Made by a program: the position numbers and the translations under genes. 47,570 bases of DNA, from the IMG/VR virus record IMGVR_UViG_3300008107_008498, positions 1 through 47,570 of that record. One strand, 5' to 3'. Positions 15,349 to 28,200 of this stretch are shown one piece after another; position 1 is the stretch's first letter, and every line of letters starts with the position of its first letter. This DNA comes from a virus. A model generated the notes under the pieces. The model was not told the DNA's origin, did no database searches, and saw only the letters and a program-made list of their open reading frames with translations.

Positions 15349-16251
15349 TTAATCCTTAATTTGAATCTTGCTCATTTCATAATAGCCAAATCGATGGCCA
15401 TGAAACTGATTATACGCTCTTGTGCCAGATAAAGTCAACTTATTTTTTGAGCGCAACACATAATCTAAAATTTCTGTAAGCTCATTAGATGTGCTTACAG
15501 ACAGCACATAAAGATTATTTAGAGCATTCTTAAAAACATACTTATGTGACTTTTGCGTTCTGCGAATGAAATCAAACTTTTTTACAAATTCTAGATCTTC
15601 AATAAATTGAAGTTTTGTAGGATATTCGGGTTTGGATACTTCTGTAGCCAAACTTACTAGATCCTCAACAATATGATCTTCCTCGTAAAAACTAGGCAAT
15701 CGAATTAGGATAGGAAGATGTTTTACTGTATACTTTTCTTCTTTGATAATAACGCCCAATGCTTTTCTAAATTCAGTTTGTGGCGTGCCGCTGAGTGCAG
15801 AAGTTATTAGCTTTGCACGATAGTAATCGCGAATTTCCGTTGCCCTAGGAATAAAAGAAGAAACATCAAGCGACTTATATAGTTCTGATTTTTCAATCAT
15901 TGCGTCATAGATTTGAAAAGACTGCTGATCTTTAGCCATTAGTGCAAGAACTATAGCCAGCGGATCTTCTTTAAAAGAAAGCTCGCGGGGGGATTTTTCG
16001 TTTGGCTCCCAAATTGAAGCAGTATAAGCATTATCCTTAAAATATGAAGTAGTTGCACCTGCTCGATTATTTAGGTCAATAGTAAAAACATCGCCGTGAC
16101 CATCTACTGCAAAAGTTTGATCGGCCATACTGCCACCGATGTTAATTGTGTCATCGCCAGGAGTAAGAACAATAATATCGTCAGCTAGACTAATCTCATT
16201 ATCCCAATCGTTTAGTACGATAACATTTTCTTCCTTAGGTTTGTTGTTCAT
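15349..16251 (-). CDS. hypothetical protein, 300 residues
   Basis: The N-terminus (about residues 1-70) is acidic and beta-rich (NVIVLNDWDNEISLADDIIV). The remainder is helical with basic patches (IRRTQKSHKYVFKNALNNLY). There is no signal or membrane segment and no catalytic motif that I recognise. It overlaps the upstream gene by 17 bp and is coupled to the downstream one. Similar unassigned proteins occur in T4-like phages, in my recollection only. Confidence 0.7.
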   Translation of the reverse strand: MNNKPKEENVIVLNDWDNEISLADDIIVLTPGDDTINIGGSMADQTFAVDGHGDVFTIDLNNRAGATTSYFKDNAYTASIWEPNEKSPRELSFKEDPLAIVLALMAKDQQSFQIYDAMIEKSELYKSLDVSSFIPRATEIRDYYRAKLITSALSGTPQTEFRKALGVIIKEEKYTVKHLPILIRLPSFYEEDHIVEDLVSLATEVSKPEYPTKLQFIEDLEFVKKFDFIRRTQKSHKYVFKNALNNLYVLSVSTSNELTEILDYVLRSKNKLTLSGTRAYNQFHGHRFGYYEMSKIQIKD

Positions 16252-16564
16252 TACTATTCACCTTATCAAATTCCTTGATCATAAACACATTAACTGCTTC
16301 TACGAGCTGCGTTACACGATAAACTTGATTATCGCCTGCTGCTTCTAATATTGACTGCTTATAACTATCCAATACATTGAGCATTGACTCGTGCGATATT
16401 TTTAAATTGCGGATGTCTGCAAGCAATTCTCTGTACATTTTTGCATAAGGATACACAGCATCGTTGTACGGTATGCCGCTAGGGCTTGCGCCCTTGTTTT
16501 CTAACGCATCGCAGAGCATGTCCACATGCGGCTGCAGATCTGCAAATGTAAATTTCTTACTCAT
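16235..16564 (-). CDS. hypothetical helical protein
   Basis: This 109-residue protein begins MSKKFTFADLQPHVDMLCDA and is almost entirely helical, with the last third hydrophobic-amphipathic (TQLVEAVNVFMIKEFDKV). It follows the unusual tRNA at 16570 by 5 bp and overlaps the next gene by 17 bp. Function unknown. Confidence 0.65.
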   Translation of the reverse strand: MSKKFTFADLQPHVDMLCDALENKGASPSGIPYNDAVYPYAKMYRELLADIRNLKISHESMLNVLDSYKQSILEAAGDNQVYRVTQLVEAVNVFMIKEFDKVNSNEQQT

Positions 16565-16569
16565 TGAAT

Positions 16570-16663
16570 TGGTACCCCCGGGTGGATTCGAACCACCGAC
16601 GCTCCCTAATCTGGGGACTATGCCGTGTATAAGACGGGTGTTTTACCGCTAAACTACGGGGGC
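16570..16663 (-). tRNA. tRNA with anticodon TAT and an over-long variable arm
   Basis: 94 nt with encoded CCA. The acceptor is GCCCCCG/CGGGGGT, with normal D-arm and T-arm (GGTGG TTCGAAT CCACC). The anticodon loop is CTTATAC, giving TAT (Ile, AUA). The variable region is about 24 nt and forms its own hairpin (TCCC/GGGA), as in Leu/Ser/Tyr tRNAs, although the anticodon belongs to none of these. The 27:43 pair is C-C. Confidence 0.75.
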
Positions 16664-16815
16664 ATAAAATCATATAATGACGTTTACCCTGCGACCTATA
16701 TAGCTCGGCTTGTGTATGTTTTCAACCATCTTATAAATCTTAATTAGGTTTGGATCAGGTCTTAAAATTTCTTCAAACTCTACATCAATAATATTGTCGT
16801 CAATATCACTGTAAT

Positions 16816-16894
<79 letters not shown>

Positions 16895-16916
16895 GGTCAT
16901 ACTTCTCTCTTAAAAC

Positions 16917-17000
16917 TGGTACCCGCGGCCGGACTCGAACCGGCACGCATTTCGCGAGGGATTTTAAGTCCCTTGTGTCTACCTATTCCACCACGCGGGC
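16917..17000 (-). tRNA. tRNA-Leu (TAA)
   Basis: 84 nt, class II, CCA encoded. The anticodon loop is CTTAAAA in a GGGA/TCCC stem and the variable arm is long. It is the first gene after promoter P(17015). Confidence 0.93.
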
Positions 17001-17014
17001 AAATGTTAAACATT

Positions 17015-17043
17015 ATAATACACTACTTGTTCTACTCTGTCAA
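17015..17043 (-). promoter_or_regulatory. sigma70-like promoter for tRNA-Leu
   Basis: TTGACA (17043-17038), 17 bp, TATTAT (17020-17015), 15 bp before the tRNA-Leu(TAA) 5' end. Confidence 0.75.
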
Positions 17044-17192
17044 CATAAAAATGTGTGAACTAAACCCCGCACTCGTTTTGTCGAGTTGTATCTGCATCAC
17101 CGATACTGCACCTCACGAAGCCACTTCTTTCGAAGTTTTCAACACTTTGACGGCCCCGTCTAGTTCTTGCCCTCGTCTTTCCCTCTGTTGTC

Positions 17193-17269
17193 TGGCCTGC
17201 CCGACAGGATTCGAACCTGTGGCCCTGAGCTTAGAAGGCTCATGCTCTATCCAGCTGAGCTACGGGCAG
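17193..17269 (-). tRNA. tRNA-Arg (TCT)
   Basis: 77 nt with CCA. Acceptor is CTGCCCG/CGGGCAG and the anticodon loop is CTTCTAA in a GAGC/GCTC stem. It reads AGA, a common codon in AT-rich phages. Between it and tRNA-Leu lie about 190 nt without a gene. Confidence 0.93.
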
Positions 17270-17299
17270 ATAAAAAACTGTAACGCTTAATACTTCATA

Positions 17300-17328
17300 A
17301 GTATAGTGTCTTTCAACGCTTGTGTCAA
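17300..17328 (-). promoter_or_regulatory. sigma70-like promoter for tRNA-Arg
   Basis: TTGACA (17328-17323), 17 bp, TATACT (17305-17300), just downstream of the ligase stop. Confidence 0.75.
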
Positions 17329-17336
17329 GTAAAAAA

Positions 17337-18647
17337 TTAAATTTTCTCGCCGGGTTCAAACCCACGGAATCGGAGAAATCTAGGAAAACGCAAACTATAT
17401 GAACCGTCTTGATTCTGTGTTACAGCATCAGCACGGACTTCAACTATCTGACCAGGTAGAGTAGCCCTTGATTGATAAAAACTATCCCTAGCACTATCAC
17501 TAAAACCTGAACCCACATTGACCCTAATAAGTTTACCATCGTCTTCACCTTCACAAACTAGTGCGCCTAATTTACCTACATTGCGCCCAGTGCCTTCTTC
17601 TACAGCCGTTACAGTTAATGACACTTCAATAAACGGCTTCATCTTAAGCCAGGCAGCACTACGCTTGCACTCGTATGGGGCATCCAGGTCCTTGATCATA
17701 ATACCTTCGTAACCATTCTCTACTGCACTCTTATTGTACATAGAAAACAACTTTTGTCCTTCATCTGAATCAAGGTCAACTACTGCATGATCAAGTACAG
17801 TTACATTAGGTAGCAGATTCATGTGTTCTTCGTACCACTGCTTGAGCCATGCTGTGCGGTCTTGTTGCTTAACAGCAAACTTACCTTCTTGAAACTTGTC
17901 TAATGAAATAATATCAAACAAGTGTAGTACTGCATCACTGGCTGTTACATTTGCCTTGCGGTGAACCTGCTTCATTAGATCCTGGAAACTGCTGCTCATA
18001 ATCTCCCCGTCAAAAACGGTCGGAGAGCTCAACTTGTTCGCTACTTTGGCGAACTGCTCTTTGATGTGACCAAAGTTTAGCAACTCCTTGCCATTGCGAC
18101 TGAACTGGTCCACTTGCCCATCTGGATAGACTATGGTTAAAACTCGCACACCATCCAACTTTACTTCAATCATTTTCTTGCCGCATACCTTACTTTCATG
18201 GTTAGCACTATCATGGCTAAGCTGACAAGCAAAAACAGGAATAGTATACTTAGAAAAATTCTTTTCTACAACCTTATTGATTGTTTTTTCACTAACACCA
18301 CAGCGTAGATCCTTAATAAGGATACGACGATACCAACCATTCCATTGACGCTTGGTTGCACTACGCATCATAGCAGTGATCATATCGCGAGCTGTATTAC
18401 CGGTGACGTTGCGAGTAACAAAACCAGTAAGAGCGAGAGTAAAACTATCCCAGTCTAAGCCGGGACCATCTTCATCTGTTTTCTCCGGAATTTGTTTTAG
18501 GCCAAATGTAATCATCGGGTCAAGTGCTAGTCGACATCCTTCAAAAAATACATCATTGCTGTTCTTAGCTTGATCCTCAATAATGCCTTCCTTATTTAGA
18601 CGACTATTATGATCTTCAAGAATACCAATAACTGACCACGGTTCCAT
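17337..18647 (-). CDS. ATP-dependent DNA ligase, T4 gp30-like
   Basis: This 436-residue enzyme seals nicks in double-stranded DNA. Motif I is EVKLDGVR with the AMP-accepting Lys163. Motif III is TVFDGEI, motif IV is YEGIMIKD and motif V is AAWLKMKP. A helical N-terminal DNA-binding part (residues 1-150, with NGWYRRILIKDLRCGVSEKT) and a C-terminal OB-fold complete the usual layout. The length is close to T4 ligase. It is 2 bp downstream of the exonuclease gene on the same transcript, forming a replication/repair pair. Confidence 0.93.
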   Translation of the reverse strand: MEPWSVIGILEDHNSRLNKEGIIEDQAKNSNDVFFEGCRLALDPMITFGLKQIPEKTDEDGPGLDWDSFTLALTGFVTRNVTGNTARDMITAMMRSATKRQWNGWYRRILIKDLRCGVSEKTINKVVEKNFSKYTIPVFACQLSHDSANHESKVCGKKMIEVKLDGVRVLTIVYPDGQVDQFSRNGKELLNFGHIKEQFAKVANKLSSPTVFDGEIMSSSFQDLMKQVHRKANVTASDAVLHLFDIISLDKFQEGKFAVKQQDRTAWLKQWYEEHMNLLPNVTVLDHAVVDLDSDEGQKLFSMYNKSAVENGYEGIMIKDLDAPYECKRSAAWLKMKPFIEVSLTVTAVEEGTGRNVGKLGALVCEGEDDGKLIRVNVGSGFSDSARDSFYQSRATLPGQIVEVRADAVTQNQDGSYSLRFPRFLRFRGFEPGEKI

Positions 18648-18649
18648 AA

Positions 18650-19189
18650 TTACCTCGGTTGTACATTAAAGTGATTAAAAGTTCGTTGTACACAAACAGC
18701 CTGCCAATAAGCATCTTCGTCGGCGCTGTGCAAGTTTTGTTGAATTGCTTTACGCGGATCAATGGGCATCATATTAAAGATTGTGCGGCAGTCACAAACT
18801 TGCCAGTATGCCCAATTACGATGATGGTCAAACTGCTTGAACAGGTCTTCTAGAATTACCATATCAAACTGCGGACCTTGGCACCAAATCTTATCTACAC
18901 CAACTAGATAACGATTAATGTCTTTGAAGAACATGTCCAAATCAACACGCCCAAACTCGCTGAATGCTTCTTCGCGGATATGTTCGGCTTGCTTGCCCCA
19001 CCACTCTAGCGTATTCTGATCAACATGACGATTAGCATTAAGCTGCTCGTCCCCGCTAGGGCGCCACAACATTTTTGAGTGGGGTTCTTCTAATTTATAA
19101 GGGTCGAATTTAACAGCGCCAACACTGAGTACTACGCAGTCGGGAGTAGTACCCAGTGTTTCGATATCTATCATTGCATGTGTAGCCAT
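18650..19189 (-). CDS. DEDDh 3'-5' exonuclease (DexA-like)
   Basis: This 179-residue protein starts MATHAMIDIETLG with the ExoI motif DIET (Asp8, Glu10). ExoII is GPQFDMVILE, and ExoIII is LHSADEDAYWQA with its His and Asp. This fits the Rv2179c/DexA-type exonucleases that degrade single-stranded ends of DNA or RNA. The promoter -10 (TATAGT) ends 6 nt before the ATG, so the mRNA is probably leaderless; there is no ribosome binding site. It is followed by DNA ligase. Confidence 0.85.
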   Translation of the reverse strand: MATHAMIDIETLGTTPDCVVLSVGAVKFDPYKLEEPHSKMLWRPSGDEQLNANRHVDQNTLEWWGKQAEHIREEAFSEFGRVDLDMFFKDINRYLVGVDKIWCQGPQFDMVILEDLFKQFDHHRNWAYWQVCDCRTIFNMMPIDPRKAIQQNLHSADEDAYWQAVCVQRTFNHFNVQPR

Positions 19190-19195
19190 AGTACT

Positions 19196-19224
19196 ACTAT
19201 AACATGCCTATATGATAATGTCAA
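19196..19224 (-). promoter_or_regulatory. sigma70-like promoter, start site at or next to the ATG
   Basis: TTGACA (19224-19219), 17 bp, TATAGT (19201-19196). The expected transcription start falls on about the A of the exonuclease start codon. Confidence 0.75.
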
Positions 19225-22200
19225 GTGTTTTTCAAATTAAAGTGTAATTTTTTCATCGTCAGATATTTTCTTTTTATTATCTAACGCTCGTAGCTGACCT
19301 GCACCCTTCACATCCTTAGGGAAAATCATCTTTTCAAAAGGATTTTGTTTACCAATAACAACATTATCCCACCAACTTGTATCCTTGCCCATCTTTTTCA
19401 AAAACCAAGCAATCTTATATGCTGTTGCAACACGAGCCTGCTGCATAGTTGGGTGACCAAAGTCGCGAGGATCATCTGGATTACCTTCCATATACTTACG
19501 ATTTTGGAAAGTATCATCGTCGTTGTTACCAGTGATGTCTGCACGATCATGTGTAACATTAATTTCTGTACGCTCAAAAATGTCTAGCATATACGCAATA
19601 TGACTCAACCATGCATCGTTCTGTGCATTCTGGCTAAGATGATCAATTAGTACAAACCAATCGCGAGGTACAATTGGGAAGATAGCATAAGGATGACCAT
19701 CATGATTATCTGTTGGAGCCAACAACTTGAATTCGTTGTTATACTCAGAAATAATATCGTCCCAACCTTTGGTATTCATTACAGCATCGTCATTCCAAAA
19801 GAATAACCAATCGCCTCTGCTGTTTCCTGCTAAAGTATTAACATAGGTATGCAAGTTTTCATAGCCTAGAGGCTTGAAGATATTTGCTTTACATTCAACA
19901 CCCTTTTCCCTAAGGTAAGGGGCGATATCTGATTTAATATACTCTGTTGTTGTAACATCATCTTCATCAAGCCCTAATAGTAGTTCAATACGTCCCGGTT
20001 CAGATGCGTTATCAAAAAGACTTTCTAAACTTTTCTTTAGAACTTCTGTTCTACCGCGAGTTGGTAGCAATACTGAAATAGAAGACTTACTTGCCATGCT
20101 TGTTTTCACCTGTAAATAGCTTACGAATATTACCACGGAATGTATAGTGACCGACGTGGTTAAGTGCAGTACGCGGATCCAAGTATACTTCGCCGCCCAT
20201 CATTTGCCACAAGCGGCAGAATGTATAATCTTCACTTAGGTATCTGCGTGACTCTGGATCAATCATAGTATCAAACAGCGCATACATAAATGGTTCAAAC
20301 TTATTATCAACATTAATGTCGTTCTTATATTTTAACTCAGGATGAGCATCCATCATCTGTTGGATAACTTCCTTCTTAATACACATGAAGCCAGTACCTG
20401 CATCCTTGAGACGTACTAGATTGTCAACGATCTGTACCTGTGGAACGCGGTTGCCGTCCTTATCTTTGAGGAAGTCAAAGTTTACAACATAGTTTGAACT
20501 GTGACCCTCAATTGTATCAGGTGTTTCGCTTGGCATAGTACGAGCAGCATGAACAATGCTCTGCCAGTTAATTGCTTTCTTGGGGTAAGCACCAACAACT
20601 ACAGGCTTATCGTAAGCCACCATTCTTAAGAAATCTTCTGGTTGGAACTCAATGTCAGCGTCAATAAAGAACAAATGTGTAGCACTTGCGTTTTCCATAA
20701 AGAAGCTGACCAGCGTATTACGTCCTCGGGTAACAAGGCTTTCATTAGCCAATGTGCTAACAGTATATGGAATTTCGTACTTGCTGCACAATATTGCAAG
20801 TCGCATCATGCTACGAAAATATGGTTCGCCAATCTGGCCGCCATAGCAAGGTGTAGCAATAAACACATGCTTATTTCTTAGTAAGCCAATTGGAATTTCA
20901 ATCTTAGCATCTAACAAACGATGCATAATATTTTCGTCTGCGGTATTCTCTGTAGCAGCAGGGGGATTACCATTTGACTTTTCAATCGCAGCTTGAGTTC
21001 TGCGTTCTTTACGGTTTGACATAATGTGTTTTATTTCCTATGTGTGTAATTGTGTTTTACTTATAAAGACGTGATCATAACAAGTGTCTTTTTAGGCTAA
21101 TTGGAGCGGACGAGCGGATTCGAACCGCCGACCATCTCGTTGGCAACGAGAAGCTCTACCACTGAGCTACATCCGCATAATTTCTACACTCAAGTAACCC
21201 GCATATTGCGCTTCATTGAGAGGCTTTTTGGGTGTTGTTACTATATAATTATCATTAATAAAACAAAAGGTGTGGGAGATTTGGTTCTCCCACACCCTTA
21301 GTAAAGTAAATTAATTATTACTTATTGTGCGGCTTTTGGTGCAAACTTTTCTAAGCCTGTAAAGCCTAAACCACCAACCACAATAAACATCATTGAATCA
21401 TAAATGAACTGATCAATTTTAAATCCCCAAAATAGATTAGCAATAAATCCTGTAGCACATAAAACAAATGCTAGAATTGTTACTACTCTCTTTGATGATA
21501 TTGATCCATTATGACCGTCTGATAACATCGATTTAATATTTGCCAAAATGTTCATAGTTGTCTCTCCCACAGCTATTAGTTTATGCTATGCCTAGGCTGG
21601 CTGCATATTTTTTAGTTTTATCGCGTCTGTCGTCTAGTCCGTGTGTACCACCATTGATGCGCTTTGTAAGTGCAACAATTGCTGATTCATTAATTCCTTG
21701 ATCGCAAATAGCCCATAGCTTATTGCGTTCAAAGAAGAAGAATGCGCTTTCAAATGCATATGTGTTTACAACTAGGTCTGGATTTGTCATAATTTCTGGC
21801 TTGCCTAAATAGTTAGCAAATGCCTGATAGTTATCCTTACCTGTTAGCTGTAATGCGCCGCGGCCTCTGAACTTCCAACCGTCACCTGATGCTTCTGGTC
21901 CGTTGCCCATTCTGCCACCATATACACGATTAGCAATTTTTTCTGGCTTGCGCTCATACTGTGCTGCTAGTGCATCAGTTGGAAAATACTTACCAAAGAT
22001 ACCTCTTAGACCTTTTGCACCATAGTTTAGATTTTCGCTGAATGCCTTAAAACCACCTGTTTCGTGTGATGTCTGCGCGAAAAAGTGTGCTGCACGAACT
22101 GGTGTTAGCTTATAGTAGCTCATTGCTGCTTTAAGTGTACCAGGTCCCCAAGCGCCGTCTGCTGTAGAACCGCATTTCTTTTGTAGTGCTACAATTGCGC

Positions 22201-25200
22201 TGTCGGTTGCTAAAATAGCTGCTGTTGCTGCTACTGCTGTTGCTACTGGTGCAGGTGCTGCAACTGCCTTTGGTGCAGGTGCTGCTTCAGCTAGGCCTGC
22301 ATTAACTAGTTTTTGCCATGCATTACTTGGATCAAAGTCGTTGGTTGGAACATACTTTGTGGAACTGCCATCTTTGCGAGCAATTAGTTTTTGCTTACGA
22401 TTCTGGCCATTGCGTTTAATAGAAGCATGTACCCAACCTGAATTCAATTCACCTTCAGAATAAAATTCTAAAATAACTTGGTCAAATTCTAGATTCTCTG
22501 AAACCCAGTCAGCTACTACCTTGTTTGAAATACCATTGATTTCAAAGTCAACTGCTTCACCGTTGACGTGCTGACTGGTAGTTGAACCGCCAACTGCTTT
22601 GTTTAGTGCAGGGCAGCGATAGCTTGAATTAATTGTTACTGGTTTGCCAAACTGTCTGCGAACTGGTTCTAAAATCTTTTCGCAAACATATTTCATGTTT
22701 TCCAAATGCTCAGGCGTTGGTGTATTTGCAATACCCTTGGCCCTTGCTGTAGGAGATGCTGTAAGCTCTTCTACGGTAAAATGCTCTGTTAGTTTTGTAC
22801 CCATTTTTACTGTCCTTTATGCTAGAGTGGTGTAATAGCACTATTTATCGTAAAAAGGGAGAAATGGTGCCCTCACCATGATTCGAACACGGGACCTACT
22901 GATTACAAATCAGTTGCTCTACCAGCTGAGCTATAAGGGCTTTATTTAAGTTTGGGGCAAGATTCCCAAACAGATTTTAATGTATTATACGGAACAAACA
23001 AGTATAAGTCTTGATATTTAGCTTCTTCTCTTTCGTATTTCTTTAATCCTGAAACCGGACGACCCATTATAATACCAACAATAGCACCATCTGAGAGTGC
23101 TACAACAGGGCCGCCGCTCATACCTTTGATTACCTTGCCAGCACCTAACCAAACATAGTCAAGTTTTTTACCTTCATGGCCAACTACAGTATTTCTAAGA
23201 ACAAACCCCAGCGAACGGATATCTACAGTCATAGACATAGTTCTATCTTCGCTAATAATGTTCAGTTTACCTAATAGTTCAACTTCTTCTGCTGCCCTAG
23301 GGTCGCGCCATTTAGGTGATTGTACATTAAACTGCTTGACAAACTTAGTATCAAACGCATTATTTGTACATATTTCATTTTCAATAACAGCATCTATGTG
23401 TGCTGAAGTTACGATTATTTCATTCTGCCATGGACTTGCACTAGCTTCGCGGGATCGATATTTGCCTTTAACCATTTCAGCCATAGCTTCTTGCATGCCA
23501 GGTAAAGGTCGAGTTTCCTGACCAAAGGCTAGGGGGCAAAATGCTAATAGAAGGAAAAGAAAAACTTTTGTACACATATGTACAATATTTATAAGGTGTT
23601 TTATCAACAGACAAAAAAACAGGCATCAGCCTGTTTCTTGACAATAGTAACAATTATCGTGATTCGTGTGGCTTTTTACTTACAAACTCGTTGAGTTTTT
23701 CAGCTTCGTCAATCACTTGTTGTGTTGAAGGCATTTCTTCGGCAGTCTTTGCACGAGCCTGCAAAATCTCTTTTGCTTCTCTAACAAGATCTAAACGAAT
23801 TTCATAAGGTGTTTTGTTCGACATAGTTTTTCCAAAATCTATTCTCTAAGTTACTATTATTTATAACAAATTAGAAAAAGAGTTAAAACTACTTAAAACC
23901 ATCCTATGCAATACTAGGGTCAACTCTACCTGCTTCAGCAAATCCCCAACTGCGTTCTAAACAATGATAGCATTTATTACACCGTCCAACGGGAAGTTGA
24001 GTACAACTATGTGTTAAATGTATTAATTCTTCTAAGCCAAGTTGATAGAATAAATCAATGCAATGATACTTGTATAAATGATTAAGGGGGAATAATACCC
24101 GGCCGGGCAATGGTCCTTCAAGTGTTGTTGATCTGACTGGTCTAAAAATAGGAATGCCAGCACTCTCAGGTGCTGATCGCTGATCACCCATATATAGCTT
24201 ATCAGGATTGAATTTTTCCAATGCAGCTAATATACTTTCCCATACCTGAGAACCGTGGTACATGCCGTGTAGATTAGGTATTCTAATTATAGTTTTTTTT
24301 GGGAGATTAATTTTTAGTTTGTTATTAATCCAATCGATGATCCTATCAGGATATAATTCTGCACCATCACGCTTTGGGATAGTGAAAATCCATTTGATAT
24401 AATCTTCTGGCTGGCGTCCGGTATCTAACAACTCTTTACAAACCATATAAGACAAGAGAGCCGTATCTAAGCCGCCACTCATTGTTAGAGCTACAGTAAC
24501 ATTTTCATCAACTGAAACTGTAACAGTTTTTTTATCGTAGTTTGGGCCGCAATCTAGTATCATGTGTGTCTCAAAAATGCGAGCTATTCTGTTGCTAGGA
24601 AGCTCGCCAACCCCGGTAGATTACGCTGCTAGAGCGTATTCTCCATATGCAAAGTTATCGTTTGCAGTTACTTTTTTGGCACTTTGCCAGTCAATCAGTC
24701 TCGGCATTCCTATTCTTCGTCAATCGATCCTATTTCAGGCCCATCATCTACCTTGAGTTATCGTCTTTCGCAACCCGTACGCGGAGGATACTCGTCTTTC
24801 CCCTCAAGGTAGGTGGTGGACCTGCCCGGTACCGCCCCGGGGTCTTGCCGCTTTTATTGTCAGCTGTCAACAACTGATAAAACTATTTAGTACTTACTTC
24901 TTATATGCCCACGGATTAATAGCACACGCTGTTCTTTCACCAGTAAAGTTCTCAACTTCATGTGTAATGCCCTGAGAAAAAACTATCAGTCTATTAGTTA
25001 TTGGCTTAACTTGAAAACTCTTAGTTACAAATTCGCCACCTATTAAATCCTTCACATAGGGGTAATATACTATGCTACAGAGTGGATACCTAACTTCCCC
25101 AGTCTTTTCCCAAAGCTCGTCATCAACATCCACATGTCTTTTTGATTTAGTGTTAACATGAGACCAGCACTCGCAACCAACCATCGATGATAAATCAAAT

Positions 25201-28200
25201 ACGGTTGCAGCAATTGAAATTATTTTTTCTAGGGGAAATGCAACATCTTCATTTTTATTAATCCAAACATATTTCCCGTCAGTTAGATCTTTAAAAAAAT
25301 CTAAGGTCTGCGCTATTTCATTTTCATCTAAAATATGGTCAGATACCAACAGTTTGTTTTTCATTAAGAGAATCTAATCCACTTTTCAATGGGTTGGATA
25401 CCTAATGCTTTACTAGTTGGATTTTTAAATGTTATAATAAAATCGCCCGCAATACTGATACGTCTAGATTGTAAAATTTCTAAATCAGTTGATAGTTCAT
25501 CATCACCGGGATTCATTATGCTTTTAAAATTAGTATGCACAGTCATGTGCTCAATTGTACTTGGAAAAATTAGAAGCTTACCTTCTTCAGCTTTAAACCC
25601 GCTGGCAGGTGTATAAGGCGTTGTTTGTTTGATAGCCTCTTTATCATTATAATCTGACATAAACAACCCGCCAGTAAGATCATTAGCATATGGTTGCGGT
25701 GCTTTAAACAGTAACTCACTTGACTTGGGTGGTACATTGACATAATAAACAAATGATAGATGTGCATCACTGTGAGTATGCATTTGAATGTCAGATTTGT
25801 TTAAAGCGTTCCACCAACTTTTTACTATAACATATACATATTCATCCGGGTCTACTCCGAGCTCACCTACATATTGTTTAGCTGAAGTTGCAACAAATGA
25901 ATAAAACGGACGCATAAAGTCATGCATTTGTAAATCAATTATACCCGCTTCACCCTGTTCACCCTTATCGTCAACAAATAAAGACATGTTTTTGTAAAAC
26001 ACATCTTTAAATTCGTCCTTAAATTCATATTGAAAATCACAGACCAATGTTGGAAATAAACTGTAACTATTCATTATCAATCATCAACTTTTGTAATATG
26101 CATACAACCATCGATAATTTCTATATTAAGAGTATCGCCTGGTTGCCAGCCTGTGCTAGCAATTACTTCGGGAGGGAAGGTAAGCAACACATGATCAGGA
26201 TCATCCTGAATGTCGCTGAACAAGTCTTCTACACGATATGTTTTCATATAATTTTTACTATTACTTTGTCTTTGACTAGTTCAAATACCAAAGCCTTATC
26301 AACGCCTTTCTTTCTAATATAAAAAGATTTAGCATCCTTGGGTGACGGTTCCACAACATCCCCCTCATTGATATCTAAATATTCCTTAACTTCATGGGGA
26401 ATATTAAAATGTATCAATTCGTCTGTGTCATCATATTCTTCGAATAGATCATCGAGACTATATTCTTTTAAAATTTTCATTAGTTGTCCTCGGGGCGATT
26501 ACTATACCAATGTGTTTCTTTTGGTGTATCTATAGAATAAGACTGTTGTCCTAAATCAATGCATAACTTTTCAGCAATTTCTTCTGCTGTAGCAAACAAT
26601 TCATGAAAGTATTTTGGGAATCTAGGATAGTTTATGATTCCAACAATCACCCCGTCTTCTTCGCCGCCCGTATAGACATACTTAGTGGGGGTAACAGTAA
26701 CGCACATACCTTTTTGGTCGCAGTACTGTTTTGTTGATTCAACCGCTTTGCTGTAATCGCCAGCAATGTATATGTTGAATGTTATACTTCTTGATCTGGC
26801 TTTGTGCATCTTTATCAAACTTTTATTGGTACCCCAGGAGGGACTCGAACCCCCACGCTCGCGCACTGGAACCTAAATCCAGCGTGTCTACCAATTCCAC
26901 CACTAGGGCATTATTTCATTTTATTTATAGCAAGCCTTCTTGCTGTAGCACGATTACTGACTTTTCACTAAGTGCTACAGTAGTGCCTACATTAAGCTCT
27001 AGCAAGCGATCCTGTAGAGCCTGCTTGCGCTTCTTGAGATCTGCTAGTTCTGCCTTAGCTGAACTAACTTCTGCTTCGGTGAACACACCAGTTTCAACAC
27101 CGCTGGTGTGACGGTACAGACGTGCTTCACCAGTCTGCTCACGAAGACGAGCTAGTCGTCCACCTAGCACAGCAGTCTCTAGCTGTACAGTTGCGCCGGC
27201 TAGCTGACCTTGTAGCTGGATACGCTTTTCCAGCTGTGCTACGTCTGCTAGTAGCTCTGTGATGCCAGCAGCCGCGTTAGCAGTTGCTACACCCTTACGA
27301 ACAGCGTACAGCACGTCTAGTAGTGCTGTCTTGCGTACAACAGTCTTAGTGACTTCGTCGCGCTTGGCTGCGATTACAGAATCTGCGTTCTGGAACTCAT
27401 CCACTGTAGCAGTGGTGGTTACATCGAGACCTTTGAGTGTTTCGTTGATTGTGTTTTGTAGGGCTGATGCCTTGCGTAGTGTGATATTCATTTGCCTATT
27501 CCTTTTGTTTGCCGTGCCATAATAGAAACGGAGAGGGAAAGTGAGTTGCCAACTTAACAATAAACACCAGGCCCCGTTCGGGAACCTTAAAAACAAGCCG
27601 CATATGAACAATGCACAAAGGCCTGCTTATGTCTAGTCAACAAAACACAAAGTTGTTCAATAAGAAGGACTAGAGCACACAAGCAATAGAGAGTTTCAAG
27701 CTCTTTGCTGTACGGGAGTATGCAAAAGCATACAGGTGCTGGTTCTCGTTTCCTTCCCAACTCCGGGCAGTTTGCAGATTCTCACGCCCTGCTTAACCGC
27801 CAAAACTTATTAAAAGAACACACTGGGGTCATGACCCTCCCGCTTAGTGACGGGCAATGTGTTCATCTAATAAGTTATCTAACCAAGCCTGAGATTACAG
27901 CTTTGAACGAGTGTCTTTGACTTGTACCCTATCCCTTGCGAGGATGGTTGAGTCGTTATCCACTAAGGTCCTTGCGGATCACCTAGTAACACTCAGTGCT
28001 GCCTTTTTTGGAGAGTGGCGTTTCTCTCGTCGTATGTTGCTATTCGTCCATCTATCTTCCGCTAGCCTTGCGAGCTATTCGACTGCGCTAACAGTCTACG
28101 TCTTCTATCCGAACAATCACTTCGGCCTTGCGAGCTTCTGTGAACCCAATTCACTTGCGTGTCAGGTATTAAGCACCTTTCACAACATACCGGAACAGTC